From positions 1-64,000 of the forward strand of contig CALGGR010000148.1 in the NCBI GenBank assembly GCA_937915755.1: a stretch of DNA of 64,000 nucleotides. Direction: 5' to 3'. A model generated the notes under the pieces. It did no database searches. It was given only the letters and a program-made list of their open reading frames with translations, and had not been told where the DNA came from. Below, in pieces: positions 17,308 to 25,534 of this stretch; position 1 is the stretch's first letter, and the number at the start of each line of letters is the position of its first letter. This DNA comes from an uncultured Fretibacterium sp. GTDB taxonomy: Bacteria; Synergistota; Synergistia; Synergistales; Aminobacteriaceae. Position numbers and translations under genes: made by a program.

Positions 17308-20031
17308 ATGAGTAAGCGAATATCCTTTATGGGAAAAGGCTCTCTCTTTGTAATGGGAGTCTTCGGAGTGCTTTTGATTTTTGTGGGAGTTATGTTCAAT
17401 GTGCGTATGAGCGAACTTCTTACGGCTTACACAGAGAACCAGACAAAGCGTCAGGCGGAGACTCTTGCAGAGAAGGCGGCAGAAATCTTTGGGACTGAGC
17501 TGAAAACGCTCGCCTATGTTGCCTCGAAAATCGAAATCAATCCCCAAGAAGTCGGGAATCTTATACCTATGATTTTCAATGAGAAAGGCATACGTCAGGG
17601 GCTTTTGACCATTGACGGACGAGCAATGTACGGTAACGCACTTTCCCTTCACACGTACAGCGGCATAAAAACTGCGTTTCGCGGCACAAGTGCAATCACT
17701 TTCGCAAAGGGAGAAGGTCTCCTCTTTACATACCCTGTATTTCACGGCAAGAACGTAAAGTACGTCCTCTATCGTCTTTACCCGATTAAGTCTATCGCTG
17801 AACGTTTTTCCATAACCTGCTATGACGATATCGGCAAGATACTGGTTGTAACGCGGGACGGGGATATAGTCGTACCGTTTGCGGAGAATGCTTCTGAGTA
17901 TGTTGATTTTATTTCGAGCAAGGAAGTGCAGGGCTTTTACCGCTCTATGCACCGTGAGATGGAGGTATCAGTGGCGGCAGCGCGTTCATTCCATACGATA
18001 CGCGGGGAAATGCTGCTGTTTGAGGCGGAAATTCCCGGCACGGATTATATACTTATGGGTTTTGTGCCGACGGTGAAAGCCTCCGAGGGAATCGAGAACA
18101 TCACCCTCTTGGTGGTATGGGTATTCGGCCTTTTGATGCTTCTGGTTGCTGTAGGCGCAATGTATCTTGTCAGCGTCCGTGTGCAGATACAGGAGAGCGA
18201 GGAACTTAGGGAGGCAAAGGCTGCGGCAGAGAATGCATCTCAGGCAAAAAGCGCGTTCCTTTCCAATATGTCGCACGAAATACGAACGCCGATAAATTCG
18301 GTGCTCGGAATGAACGAAATGATCCTTCGAGAGAGCAATGAGCCAAACGTCCTTGAATACTCCGAGAATATTCGAACGGCTGGAACAACGCTGCTTGGCC
18401 TCATAAATGACATTCTCGACTTCTCAAAAATCGAGGCTGGCAAAATGGACATCATTCCCGTCAATTACGACCTTTCTTCTCTGATTAACGACCTCGTAAA
18501 TATGATACAGACCAGGGCGGATAACAAAGGTCTTCTGCTAAAACTTGACCTTGACGTGAACATTCCCAAGATGCTTTACGGCGATGAAGTCCGTATCAAG
18601 CAGGTGGTTACGAACATTCTCACAAATGCCGTGAAGTACACAGAGAAGGGCAGCGTAACGTTCCACATCGGCTATGAAAAGATTGCGGACAATCCTGACG
18701 TCGTATTCCTGAACTTCTCCGTAGCAGACACCGGCATAGGCATAAAGCCCGAAGATATGGCAAAACTTTTCTCAGAGTTTGAACGTATCGAGGAGAAGCG
18801 TAACCGCAGCATCGAGGGAACAGGTTTAGGAATGAACATCACAAAGCGTCTTCTTGAGATGATGGGGACATCATTAAAGGTTGATAGCGTATACGGCGAG
18901 GGTTCGACGTTCTCATTCCGGCTTCAGCAAAAGGTCATAAAGTGGGAACCTCTTGGAGATTACGAGGCCGCACACAGAGCATCGTTATTGTCGATTGAGA
19001 AATATCAAGAGAGATTCACTGCTCCTGACGCTCATGTACTTGTTGTTGATGACACGCCGATGAATTTGACGGTGTTCAAGGGACTGCTCAAGAGGACACT
19101 CGTAAAGATTGACACGGCCGACAGCGGAATCGAAGCCCTCGAACTTGCACAGGAGAAGAAATACGATGTCATTTTCCTCGACCACATGATGCCTAATATG
19201 GACGGGATAGAGACTTTGCAAAGGCTTCGTGCAGAAACGGAAGGGCCGAACATCAAGACACCCGCAATATGCCTTACAGCGAACGCAATATCCGGCGCAC
19301 GCGAGGAGTATTTAGCTGTTGGCTTCGATGACTATCTTACAAAGCCGATAGATGCCGTAAAACTTGAGGAGATGATGATACACTATCTTCCGCCGGAGAA
19401 AATTCTTGCTCCCTGCAACGCCATTGAGAATGAACAGAAAAACGAATTGCCTGAATGGTTGCAAAGCATAGATGAGATAGATATCAGCGCCGGGCTGAAA
19501 CACTGCGGCGATGAGGAGGCTTACCTTGACACTCTAAAAATTTACGGTGATTACTCAGCAACAGGGGCGAACGAAATTGAAAGTTTATGGCGAGTTCGGG
19601 ACATTGCCAACACTACGGTAAAAGTCCATGCGCTCAAGAGTACATCGCGTGCTATCGGTGCGGAAGAATTGGGTGCGCTGGCGGAGAAACTTGAGTTTGC
19701 CGGCAAGGCTGGTGATGAGGCTGTGCTTGATGCTGAACTTGCCGGATTGCTGGAGCGTTACAGGGCTTTGGGGGCAGCATTATCACCGTTGTATGCTCCT
19801 GCAAAAAATGCTCAGGACGAAGAACTCTCGCTCATCTCTGAGAATGAGTTGCGTGAGGCGTATAATTCCATTCGTGAGTGTGCGTTGAGCCTTGATACCG
19901 AAGGCGCGGTCTACGTGCTGGACTATCTGAACGGTTTTCGCCTTTCTGAAAACGAGAAGCGGAGAGTCGAACAGCTACGAAACGCGGTGAACGATTTTGA
20001 TTGGGACCGCGTGAACGAAATTCTGGCGTAA
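17308..20031 (+). CDS. hybrid sensor histidine kinase (HisKA, HATPase, REC, Hpt)
   Basis: A 907-residue membrane sensor kinase. An N-terminal helix (about 14-34) and a second near 262-290 enclose an extracytoplasmic sensor domain of about 225 residues. The HisKA box MSHEIRTPINSVLGMN places the phospho-accepting His near 323. The ATPase shows NILTNAVKYTEKG (N box), VADTGIGI (G1) and GTGLGMNI (G2). A receiver domain has VVDD, the phospho-acceptor in FLDHMMPNMDG near 625, and a K in YLTKPID. A C-terminal Hpt carries VHALKSTSRAIG with His near 774. It is probably driven by the two upstream BMP proteins and passes phosphate to the next gene product. Confidence 0.93.
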   Translation: MSKRISFMGKGSLFVMGVFGVLLIFVGVMFNVRMSELLTAYTENQTKRQAETLAEKAAEIFGTELKTLAYVASKIEINPQEVGNLIPMIFNEKGIRQGLLTIDGRAMYGNALSLHTYSGIKTAFRGTSAITFAKGEGLLFTYPVFHGKNVKYVLYRLYPIKSIAERFSITCYDDIGKILVVTRDGDIVVPFAENASEYVDFISSKEVQGFYRSMHREMEVSVAAARSFHTIRGEMLLFEAEIPGTDYILMGFVPTVKASEGIENITLLVVWVFGLLMLLVAVGAMYLVSVRVQIQESEELREAKAAAENASQAKSAFLSNMSHEIRTPINSVLGMNEMILRESNEPNVLEYSENIRTAGTTLLGLINDILDFSKIEAGKMDIIPVNYDLSSLINDLVNMIQTRADNKGLLLKLDLDVNIPKMLYGDEVRIKQVVTNILTNAVKYTEKGSVTFHIGYEKIADNPDVVFLNFSVADTGIGIKPEDMAKLFSEFERIEEKRNRSIEGTGLGMNITKRLLEMMGTSLKVDSVYGEGSTFSFRLQQKVIKWEPLGDYEAAHRASLLSIEKYQERFTAPDAHVLVVDDTPMNLTVFKGLLKRTLVKIDTADSGIEALELAQEKKYDVIFLDHMMPNMDGIETLQRLRAETEGPNIKTPAICLTANAISGAREEYLAVGFDDYLTKPIDAVKLEEMMIHYLPPEKILAPCNAIENEQKNELPEWLQSIDEIDISAGLKHCGDEEAYLDTLKIYGDYSATGANEIESLWRVRDIANTTVKVHALKSTSRAIGAEELGALAEKLEFAGKAGDEAVLDAELAGLLERYRALGAALSPLYAPAKNAQDEELSLISENELREAYNSIRECALSLDTEGAVYVLDYLNGFRLSENEKRRVEQLRNAVNDFDWDRVNEILA

Positions 20032-20051
20032 CTTTAAGGGAGGGTATTCAT

Positions 20052-20789
20052 ATGGCAAAGAGAATATTGCTGATTAACCAAAACGCAGTGCTGATAACCG
20101 GCAGACTGATTCCGGCTCTGAAAGGCTCAGGGATTGAATGTGCAAGTGTCGAACCTGATGCAGAGAAAGTAATGCGCGAGAAGGACAGCTCGGATATTTT
20201 CGTACTCCTTGCAGGGGATTTCGTATACGAGGCCAAAGATTTTCTGGTTTCCCTGAAAGATGCCGTCGCCGGAAAGCCGCTTTGTGTCATGGGCTATGAC
20301 AAGGAGATTGAGGCAATAGAGCAGAGCATCCCCAAGAACACAATAGCGCGAGAATTTGTCCGTCCCATAGACATGAACACTCTGGCCAATACATTGAAGA
20401 CCATGCTTAACTCCAATGATGGGAACAAGGAGAAAAAGCAGATTTTGCTTGTGGACGACGATATTACGTTCCTGAAGATGATGCAAAAGTGGCTTGGAAC
20501 GAGGTATCGCGTTGCCGCAGCACGTTCCGGCCCACAGGCTCTGAGTTATCTGGCAGAGCATACAGTTGACCTCATACTTCTGGATTACGAGATGCCTCTG
20601 ATGGACGGCCCGAAAATTCTTGAAGCGTTACGCAGCAAGCCGAAAACTGCGAATATCCCCGTGATCTTCCTGACAGGCAAGAACGACCCAGAGAGTGTGA
20701 AGAACGTCATGAGCTTAAAGCCGACAAGCTACCTCCTGAAGTCCATGAGCAAGGAGGAAATACTGGATTTGCTGGATAAGTTTCTTTAA
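20052..20789 (+). CDS. double-receiver response regulator without an output domain
   Basis: A 245-residue protein starting at ATG 20052 behind AAGGGAGGGTATTC. The first 125 residues look like a degenerate receiver: the fold pattern is present (RILLINQNAVL) but no acidic pocket or acceptor is obvious. The second half is canonical, with ILLVDDD, the acceptor D in ILLDYEMPLMDGP, FLTGK, and a LLKSM ending. There is no DNA-binding, cyclase or methyl-esterase domain, so its output must be protein contact, or it relays phosphate onward. It is the last gene of the BMP/kinase operon. Confidence 0.88.
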   Translation: MAKRILLINQNAVLITGRLIPALKGSGIECASVEPDAEKVMREKDSSDIFVLLAGDFVYEAKDFLVSLKDAVAGKPLCVMGYDKEIEAIEQSIPKNTIAREFVRPIDMNTLANTLKTMLNSNDGNKEKKQILLVDDDITFLKMMQKWLGTRYRVAAARSGPQALSYLAEHTVDLILLDYEMPLMDGPKILEALRSKPKTANIPVIFLTGKNDPESVKNVMSLKPTSYLLKSMSKEEILDLLDKFL

Positions 20790-20849
20790 CATATATTTTT
20801 GTTGTAAAATGTTCTAAAAATAAAAGTGAGCAACTACACTCAGAATAAC

Positions 20850-20882
20850 GTAACTCAGGAGACGAAAACCAAGTGCCTGAGT
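20850..20882 (+). repeat. 8-bp inverted repeat upstream of the omega-RNA-like element
   Basis: AACTCAGG (from 20851) pairs with CCTGAGTT (to 20882) around a 16-base loop. It could be a weak terminator of the kinase operon, or the left hairpin of the adjacent mobile fragment. No U-tract follows. Confidence 0.5.
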
Positions 20883-20899
20883 TCAGATAAAAGAAAATA

Positions 20900-21094
20900 A
20901 TGTACCGTCCCTTCGGGGCATATCGTATAACGAAGTACGCTATGGGACTACGGGAAGTTACGCCTATGGAGAAGATGTACTGCGTCCTTCGGTAAGACAC
21001 TATGGCTCTTTGCGAGTTCTAGCGCGGTCTTCGCTGAGTTACTTCGTGCGCTACGCTCAGGAAGCCGCCACTTCTATAAGTGGAGGTAGTTCAT
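20900..21094 (+). mobile_element. solo IS605-type right end with omega-RNA-like sequence (copy A)
   Basis: No tnpA or tnpB is present. The sequence is homologous along its length to a second solo copy at 47690-47877 (shared CGAAGTACGCTA and GGGACTACGGGAAGTTACGC) and to the 3' part of the tnpB element at 54.8 kb (shared CGTCCTTCGG and AGGAAGCC). It ends in the hairpin CCACTTCTATAAGTGG followed by AGGTAGTTCA. GTCCC/GGGAC and further stems suggest a folded RNA. It reads as a non-autonomous, omega-RNA-bearing derivative lying between the kinase operon and the nitroreductase gene. Confidence 0.7.
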
Positions 21095-21151
21095 CTTTTA
21101 GATTAGTTTATGAAGTGGATATATGGTGGATATATGAGAGGAGAAATTGCA

Positions 21152-21679
21152 GTGAATGAAATAATCAAGGCTATCAAGGAACGCCGGAGTATTCGGAAAT
21201 TCAAGCCTGACATGCCTAAGCGCGAGGACATTGACGTTATAATCGAGGCAGGACTCTATGCGGCCAGCGGAAAAGGAAGCCAGTCCCCCATCATCGTCGC
21301 CGTAACGAACAGGGAGCTTCGCGACAAAATTTCACGCGACAACTGCAAAATCGGCGGCTGGAACGAAGGGTTTGACCCTTTCTATGGTGCGCCCGTGATA
21401 CTGATAGTGCTTTCGCCGGAAGACAACCCCAACAATGTCAAGGACGGCAGCCTGGTAATCGGTAACATGATGCTTGCGGCTCACTCGCTCGGATTGGGGA
21501 GCATTTGGATTAACCGCGCTGATGCAGAGTTCAGAACTGAGGAATACAGGAAGCTGCTCGCTGATTTAGGTGTTGAAGGGAAGTATGAGGGCATAGGTCA
21601 TTGCGCTATAGGGTACATTGACGGCGAGGCACCAAAGCCAGCTCCAAGACGTGAAGGAAGGGTATATTGGGCAGAATGA
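21152..21679 (+). CDS. nitroreductase family protein
   Basis: An FMN-dependent NAD(P)H oxidoreductase of about 175 residues. The N-terminal EIIKAIKERRSIRKFKPD is the family hallmark with the Arg-Ser-x-Arg FMN phosphate contacts. GLYAASGKGSQSP and NMMLAAHSLGLGSIWINRA complete the flavin site, and AIGYIDGEAPKPAPRR closes the fold. GTG 21152 is chosen because GAGGAGAAA lies six bases upstream; in-frame ATG codons at 21110 and 21134 lack that spacing. It overlaps the acetyltransferase gene by four bases (ATGA), so the two are translationally coupled. The physiological substrate is unknown. Confidence 0.88.
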   Translation: MNEIIKAIKERRSIRKFKPDMPKREDIDVIIEAGLYAASGKGSQSPIIVAVTNRELRDKISRDNCKIGGWNEGFDPFYGAPVILIVLSPEDNPNNVKDGSLVIGNMMLAAHSLGLGSIWINRADAEFRTEEYRKLLADLGVEGKYEGIGHCAIGYIDGEAPKPAPRREGRVYWAE

Positions 21680-22158
21680 TTATACGTACAGCGGCTCTTT
21701 CCGACCTTGACGCAATATCGAGAGTCGAGGCCGAATGCTTCCCGCCTGAAGAAGCAGCTACACGTGAAATTTTTGCTGACAGGCTGAAATATTATTCGTC
21801 TCATTTCTGGCTGATGTTCGATGATGATGTTCTTGTTTCGTTTGTTGACGGTATGTGTACGGATGAGCGGGATTTGACGGACGAGATGTATTCACGCGCT
21901 GAACTTCACAATGAGGCCGGAAGATGGCAGATGATTTTCGGGGTCGACACTATTCCCAGTTACAGGCACAAAGGTTACGCGGGCGAATTGATCCGTCGCG
22001 TCATTCATGATTCACGCAAACATGGCCGAAAAGGTCTCGTGCTTACATGCAAGGATAGGCTTGTCGGATGGTACTCTCGCTTCGGGTTCGTCAATGAGGG
22101 AATAAGCGAGTCTGTTCACGGCGGGGCGGTATGGTACCAAATGAGGCTGGAATTTTAG
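21676..22158 (+). CDS. GNAT-family N-acetyltransferase
   Basis: A 160-residue acetyl-CoA-dependent transferase. It begins with MIIRTAALSDLDAISRVE, typical of GNAT proteins. The acetyl-CoA loop is FGVDTIPSYRHKGYAGELI (Q/RxxGxG/A form) and the C-terminus shows LTCKDRLVGWYSRFGFVNEG. The start at ATG 21676 overlaps the nitroreductase stop in an ATGA; the alternative TTG three codons upstream is less likely. The substrate cannot be inferred. Confidence 0.88.
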   Translation: MIIRTAALSDLDAISRVEAECFPPEEAATREIFADRLKYYSSHFWLMFDDDVLVSFVDGMCTDERDLTDEMYSRAELHNEAGRWQMIFGVDTIPSYRHKGYAGELIRRVIHDSRKHGRKGLVLTCKDRLVGWYSRFGFVNEGISESVHGGAVWYQMRLEF

Positions 22159-22179
22159 TCCCAGCCCCGATCTTAAGCA

Positions 22180-22779
22180 TTACTGTTTTTGTGCCTTCCC
22201 ATCGTTCCTCCACAAGAAGCTGTGTTTCGTTGCCGTCATTCCGCTCAATGGAAGCTCAACCCACCCCCAAGGTGTTACGAGAATGTACCGCAATGTTATT
22301 CCCTGTTCGGCGAGAGCATCAACGTGGGGCGAGAATTTTATCACGTCATCGAATATGAATGTGTCGCTTATTATCCAGACGCGGCGGCATTTGTTCCTGT
22401 TGAATACAGCAGCATAATCGATTGCCGCCCTTAGACCGCTCTCGTAATCCGGCGGAGTTATGCTCACTATAACGGCATCTGATTTTCCCTCAGGCTTCTT
22501 TGCGTTGGGTATAATATCGGCGTATTCCCCTATGCCTTCAAGGCGTTCAATGAGGCTGTCAATACCCCCTGCGCCTTCGTCGTAATTTTCCCCGAAGATT
22601 GCCGCGAATATATCATCGTCATCAGAATCGTTGTCGCTTTCCGTAACTTCATTCATCCATTCACGAACCAGATTTATCGCCTCAAGTATGTACTGCGGGT
22701 ATTCGTTCTCCGAGATTGCCGAAAGTAATTCACCTACTGTTATTTCAGATTGCTCGTTATTCGCGTTGTTCTTGCACAT
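22180..22779 (-). CDS. hypothetical acidic protein
   Basis: Not recognised. The 199 residues have a charged N-terminal helical part with an acidic run (SDNDSDDDDIFAAIFGE) and a C-terminal alpha/beta part (DAVIVSITPPDYESGLRAAI, RRVWIISDTFIFDDVIKF, ITLRYILVTPWGWVELPL) that could be a small nucleotide- or ligand-binding fold resembling the mrr/VWA-like beta strands. No signal peptide or membrane helix is seen. ATG follows AAGGAGGCTGAGGCC. It is monocistronic, convergent with the acetyltransferase and divergent from fumC. Confidence 0.7.
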   Translation of the reverse strand: MCKNNANNEQSEITVGELLSAISENEYPQYILEAINLVREWMNEVTESDNDSDDDDIFAAIFGENYDEGAGGIDSLIERLEGIGEYADIIPNAKKPEGKSDAVIVSITPPDYESGLRAAIDYAAVFNRNKCRRVWIISDTFIFDDVIKFSPHVDALAEQGITLRYILVTPWGWVELPLSGMTATKHSFLWRNDGKAQKQ

Positions 22780-22899
22780 GGCCTCAGCCTCCTTCTTATG
22801 CCTTGTAGCGGTTTAGTATAGCACAGTGAATGTAATAGCCGGAAGTTTATGATGAATTTTGCGGTATGGGGTAAATTTTTCCTTATTTCCCGCAAGTCC

Positions 22900-22907
22900 T
22901 GTATAAT
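22900..22907 (+). promoter_or_regulatory. -10 box of the fumC promoter
   Basis: TGTATAAT is centred 30 bases before the fumC start; the region at -35 (TTCCTT) is poor. Confidence 0.4.
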
Positions 22908-22936
22908 GCTAGAAAAAAGGACAAGGAGATAAAATT

Positions 22937-24301
22937 ATGTATTCAAGAACAGAATGCGATTCGATGGGTGAGATTCAAGTCCCGTCAAAAGCATATTGGG
23001 GCGCACAGACACAAAGGAGCTTCGAGAATTTCACACGTTCTGCAGAAAGAATGCCTTTGCCAATAATTCAAGCACTCGCAATCGTCAAGAAAGCCTCAGC
23101 AGTCGCAAATGCAAAATCAGGTCGACTTGACCAGAAACGAAAGGACTTGATTTCTGTTGTTTGCGATGAGATCCTTTCGGGAAAACTGAACTCACATTTT
23201 CCTCTTATTGTATGGCAGACAGGCTCAGGGACTCAGACCAATATGAACGTCAACGAGGTAATCGCCAACAGAGGCAACGTTCTCGCAGGTGAAAAATTAC
23301 TACACCCGAATGACCACGTGAACATGTCGCAGAGTTCAAACGACACTTTCCCTACAGCCATGCACATCGCGGCGGTAAAGGAGATTACGGGACATCTTTT
23401 TCCGGCTCTCGATGCAGGAATGGACGTTCTCGGACGCCTCATGGACGAGAATATGGACATCATCAAGACAGGAAGGACTCACCTTCAGGACGCTGTGCCG
23501 ATAACTTTCGGGCAGGAAATTTCAGGCTGGCATGAGATGCTTGACCACGACAAGGACTGTATCACTGAGGCAATGACGAAACTTTACAGACTCGCTCTCG
23601 GAGGTACTGCAGTAGGAACAGGACTGAACGCCCCCAAGGGTTTCGCAGAAGAAGCTGCGGAGGAGATTGCGCGTCTCACTGGTCAGCCGTTCATAACAAG
23701 CCCCAACAAGTTCCATGCACTTACATCGCAGGCGGCAATGTCATTCACTCACGGGGCATTGAAGGCACTTGCAGCGGACATGATGAAGATCGCGAACGAC
23801 ATACGGTGGCTCGCATCAGGCCCAAGATGCGGATTAGGCGAGATTTTCATTCCGGAGAACGAGCCGGGAAGCTCCATAATGCCGGGAAAGGTCAACCCGA
23901 CTCAGTGCGAGGCTCTTGCTATGGCTGCTGTTCAGGTAATGGGTAATGATGCGACGATTGGATTTGCGGCCTCACAGGGTAACTTTGAGCTTAATGTGTT
24001 CCTGCCTGTGATTGCGTATAATTTCTTGCAGTCTGTTAATCTTCTAAGTGAGACATTCTCATTCTTCACGAAGAAATGCCTCGATGGTATCCGCCCTAAC
24101 ATCGAGAAAATGAATGAGAACCTTGCGAAATCACTCATGCTTGTTACTGCTCTCAATCCTCACACTGGGTATGACAATGCCGCTAAAATCGCTAAGAATG
24201 CTCACGAGAAGAATATTACGCTGAAAGAATCGGCTGTGTCGCTGGGGATATTAACGCCTGGGGAGTATGACATGTATATAGTACCTTCTGAGATGGTGTA
24301 A
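22937..24301 (+). CDS. fumC: fumarate hydratase class II
   Basis: Catalyses reversible hydration of fumarate to malate as a homotetramer in the cytosol, without iron-sulfur. At 454 residues it is the family's length. It shows the early motif SKAYWGAQTQRS, SGTQTNMNVNEV, QSSNDTFPTAMHIA, TGRTHLQDAVPITFGQE and the catalytic loop GSSIMPGKVNPTQCEA. The TNMNVNEVIANR and HPNDHVNMSQSSND wording fits fumarase rather than aspartase. ATG follows GACAAGGAGAT. Confidence 0.96.
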   Translation: MYSRTECDSMGEIQVPSKAYWGAQTQRSFENFTRSAERMPLPIIQALAIVKKASAVANAKSGRLDQKRKDLISVVCDEILSGKLNSHFPLIVWQTGSGTQTNMNVNEVIANRGNVLAGEKLLHPNDHVNMSQSSNDTFPTAMHIAAVKEITGHLFPALDAGMDVLGRLMDENMDIIKTGRTHLQDAVPITFGQEISGWHEMLDHDKDCITEAMTKLYRLALGGTAVGTGLNAPKGFAEEAAEEIARLTGQPFITSPNKFHALTSQAAMSFTHGALKALAADMMKIANDIRWLASGPRCGLGEIFIPENEPGSSIMPGKVNPTQCEALAMAAVQVMGNDATIGFAASQGNFELNVFLPVIAYNFLQSVNLLSETFSFFTKKCLDGIRPNIEKMNENLAKSLMLVTALNPHTGYDNAAKIAKNAHEKNITLKESAVSLGILTPGEYDMYIVPSEMV

Positions 24302-24306
24302 CAGAA

Positions 24307-24342
24307 AACCCGGGCCGGAAGTGTAAAATTTCTGACCCGGGT
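24307..24342. terminator. bidirectional terminator between fumC and the binding-protein gene
   Basis: ACCCGGG pairs with CCCGGGT, extended by partial pairing of CCGGAAG with TTTCTG, and is flanked by AAAA on the left and AAATTATTAT on the right. It lies between convergent genes. Confidence 0.7.
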
Positions 24343-24360
24343 AAATTATTATCGATTGCC

Positions 24361-25491
24361 TTATACTTCGGGCTTCACGATTCCTATGAACGTCTTCTTC
24401 CCGTCCTTAATCTCAACGATACCCATATCTTTCTCTGCATCATGGGTGGCGTTGATAGTGGTCATCCCCGTAACGGTCGGAAGATCCTTAACCGTCTCAA
24501 GAGCATCACGTATCTTCGCCGGTTCTGCGCTACCTGCGCGCTCGATCGCGTCCTTGAGCATCACATAGCAGTCATAGCCCAATGCGCAGTTCACGTTCGG
24601 AGCTTTGTCGGGGTGAATCTTGTTCCACTCCTCTGTGAAGGCCTTTGCTACGTCGTTCATCTCAGGCATCGAAGGGTCATACGCGAACGTAGTGTGAAGG
24701 AATCCCTCAACTGCATCGCCGCCGAGCGTTACGATTTCAGGGTTGTCCATAGCGTCAGCACCGATGAAGCGGAATGTTGCGCCGAGTTCCTTAGCCTGCT
24801 TGAGAACGATTGCGCCCTCTGCAAAGTATGCCGGAAGGAATACGATGTCGGGTTTCGCGTCGATTAGTGCCGTGAGCTGTGCGGTGAAGTCCGTATCTCC
24901 TGACTGGTAGAACAGTGAAGCAACAATCTCACCGCCCATCTTCTTGTAGCTGTCGCGGAAGAATTTGCCCAAGCCTACGCTGTAGTCATTGCTCATGTCG
25001 ACGAGGGTAGCTGCTCTCTTGAGGCCGAGATTACGGAACGCATATGTTGCAGCTCCTGCGCCCTGGAATGGATCGATGAAGCACACGCGGAAATAGAACT
25101 TCTTTCCGTCCGTAACGAGCGGGTTGGTGCATGACGTTCCGATTACGGGGACGCCTGCTTTCTCCGCTACCTCTCCGCCTGCCATTGCCAGCGATGAGCC
25201 ATATGTTCCGATTATCGCGTTGACCTTGTCGTTCTCGATGAGACGTGTTACTGCGTTCGCGGCCTCGACTTTGTCCGACTTGTTGTCCACGATGACGAGT
25301 TCGACTTTCCGGCCGAGAATCTCAGGGAACAATGAGTGAGCAAGCTGTGTGCCCTCAAGTTCAAGCTGTCCGCCGAAAGCATTTTGACCCGTGAGGCAGT
25401 TGAAGACTCCGACCTTGATTGTGCCCTCGTCAGCAAAAGCACACGATACTAGCATTAACACGAGCATTAACGCCGCCAAAAATTTACGCAT
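24361..25491 (-). CDS. branched-chain amino acid ABC transporter substrate-binding protein
   Basis: A LivJ-type periplasmic binding protein of 376 residues. MRKFLAALMLVLMLVSCAFA is the signal peptide, with a possible lipobox cysteine (LVSC). The ligand domain has TIKVGVFNCLTGQNAFGG, AIIGTYGSSLAMAGGEVAEKAGVPVIGTS and GADAMDNPE. The start is ATG 25491; the frame continues upstream but into the intergenic region without a signal sequence. No permease or ATPase genes adjoin, so the rest of the transporter must be elsewhere. It would feed amino-acid fermentation. Confidence 0.9.
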   Translation of the reverse strand: MRKFLAALMLVLMLVSCAFADEGTIKVGVFNCLTGQNAFGGQLELEGTQLAHSLFPEILGRKVELVIVDNKSDKVEAANAVTRLIENDKVNAIIGTYGSSLAMAGGEVAEKAGVPVIGTSCTNPLVTDGKKFYFRVCFIDPFQGAGAATYAFRNLGLKRAATLVDMSNDYSVGLGKFFRDSYKKMGGEIVASLFYQSGDTDFTAQLTALIDAKPDIVFLPAYFAEGAIVLKQAKELGATFRFIGADAMDNPEIVTLGGDAVEGFLHTTFAYDPSMPEMNDVAKAFTEEWNKIHPDKAPNVNCALGYDCYVMLKDAIERAGSAEPAKIRDALETVKDLPTVTGMTTINATHDAEKDMGIVEIKDGKKTFIGIVKPEV

Positions 25492-25534
25492 GTTGCAAAA
25501 CAACTCCTTTGATTTGAAAGTTGCGAAAATTATA

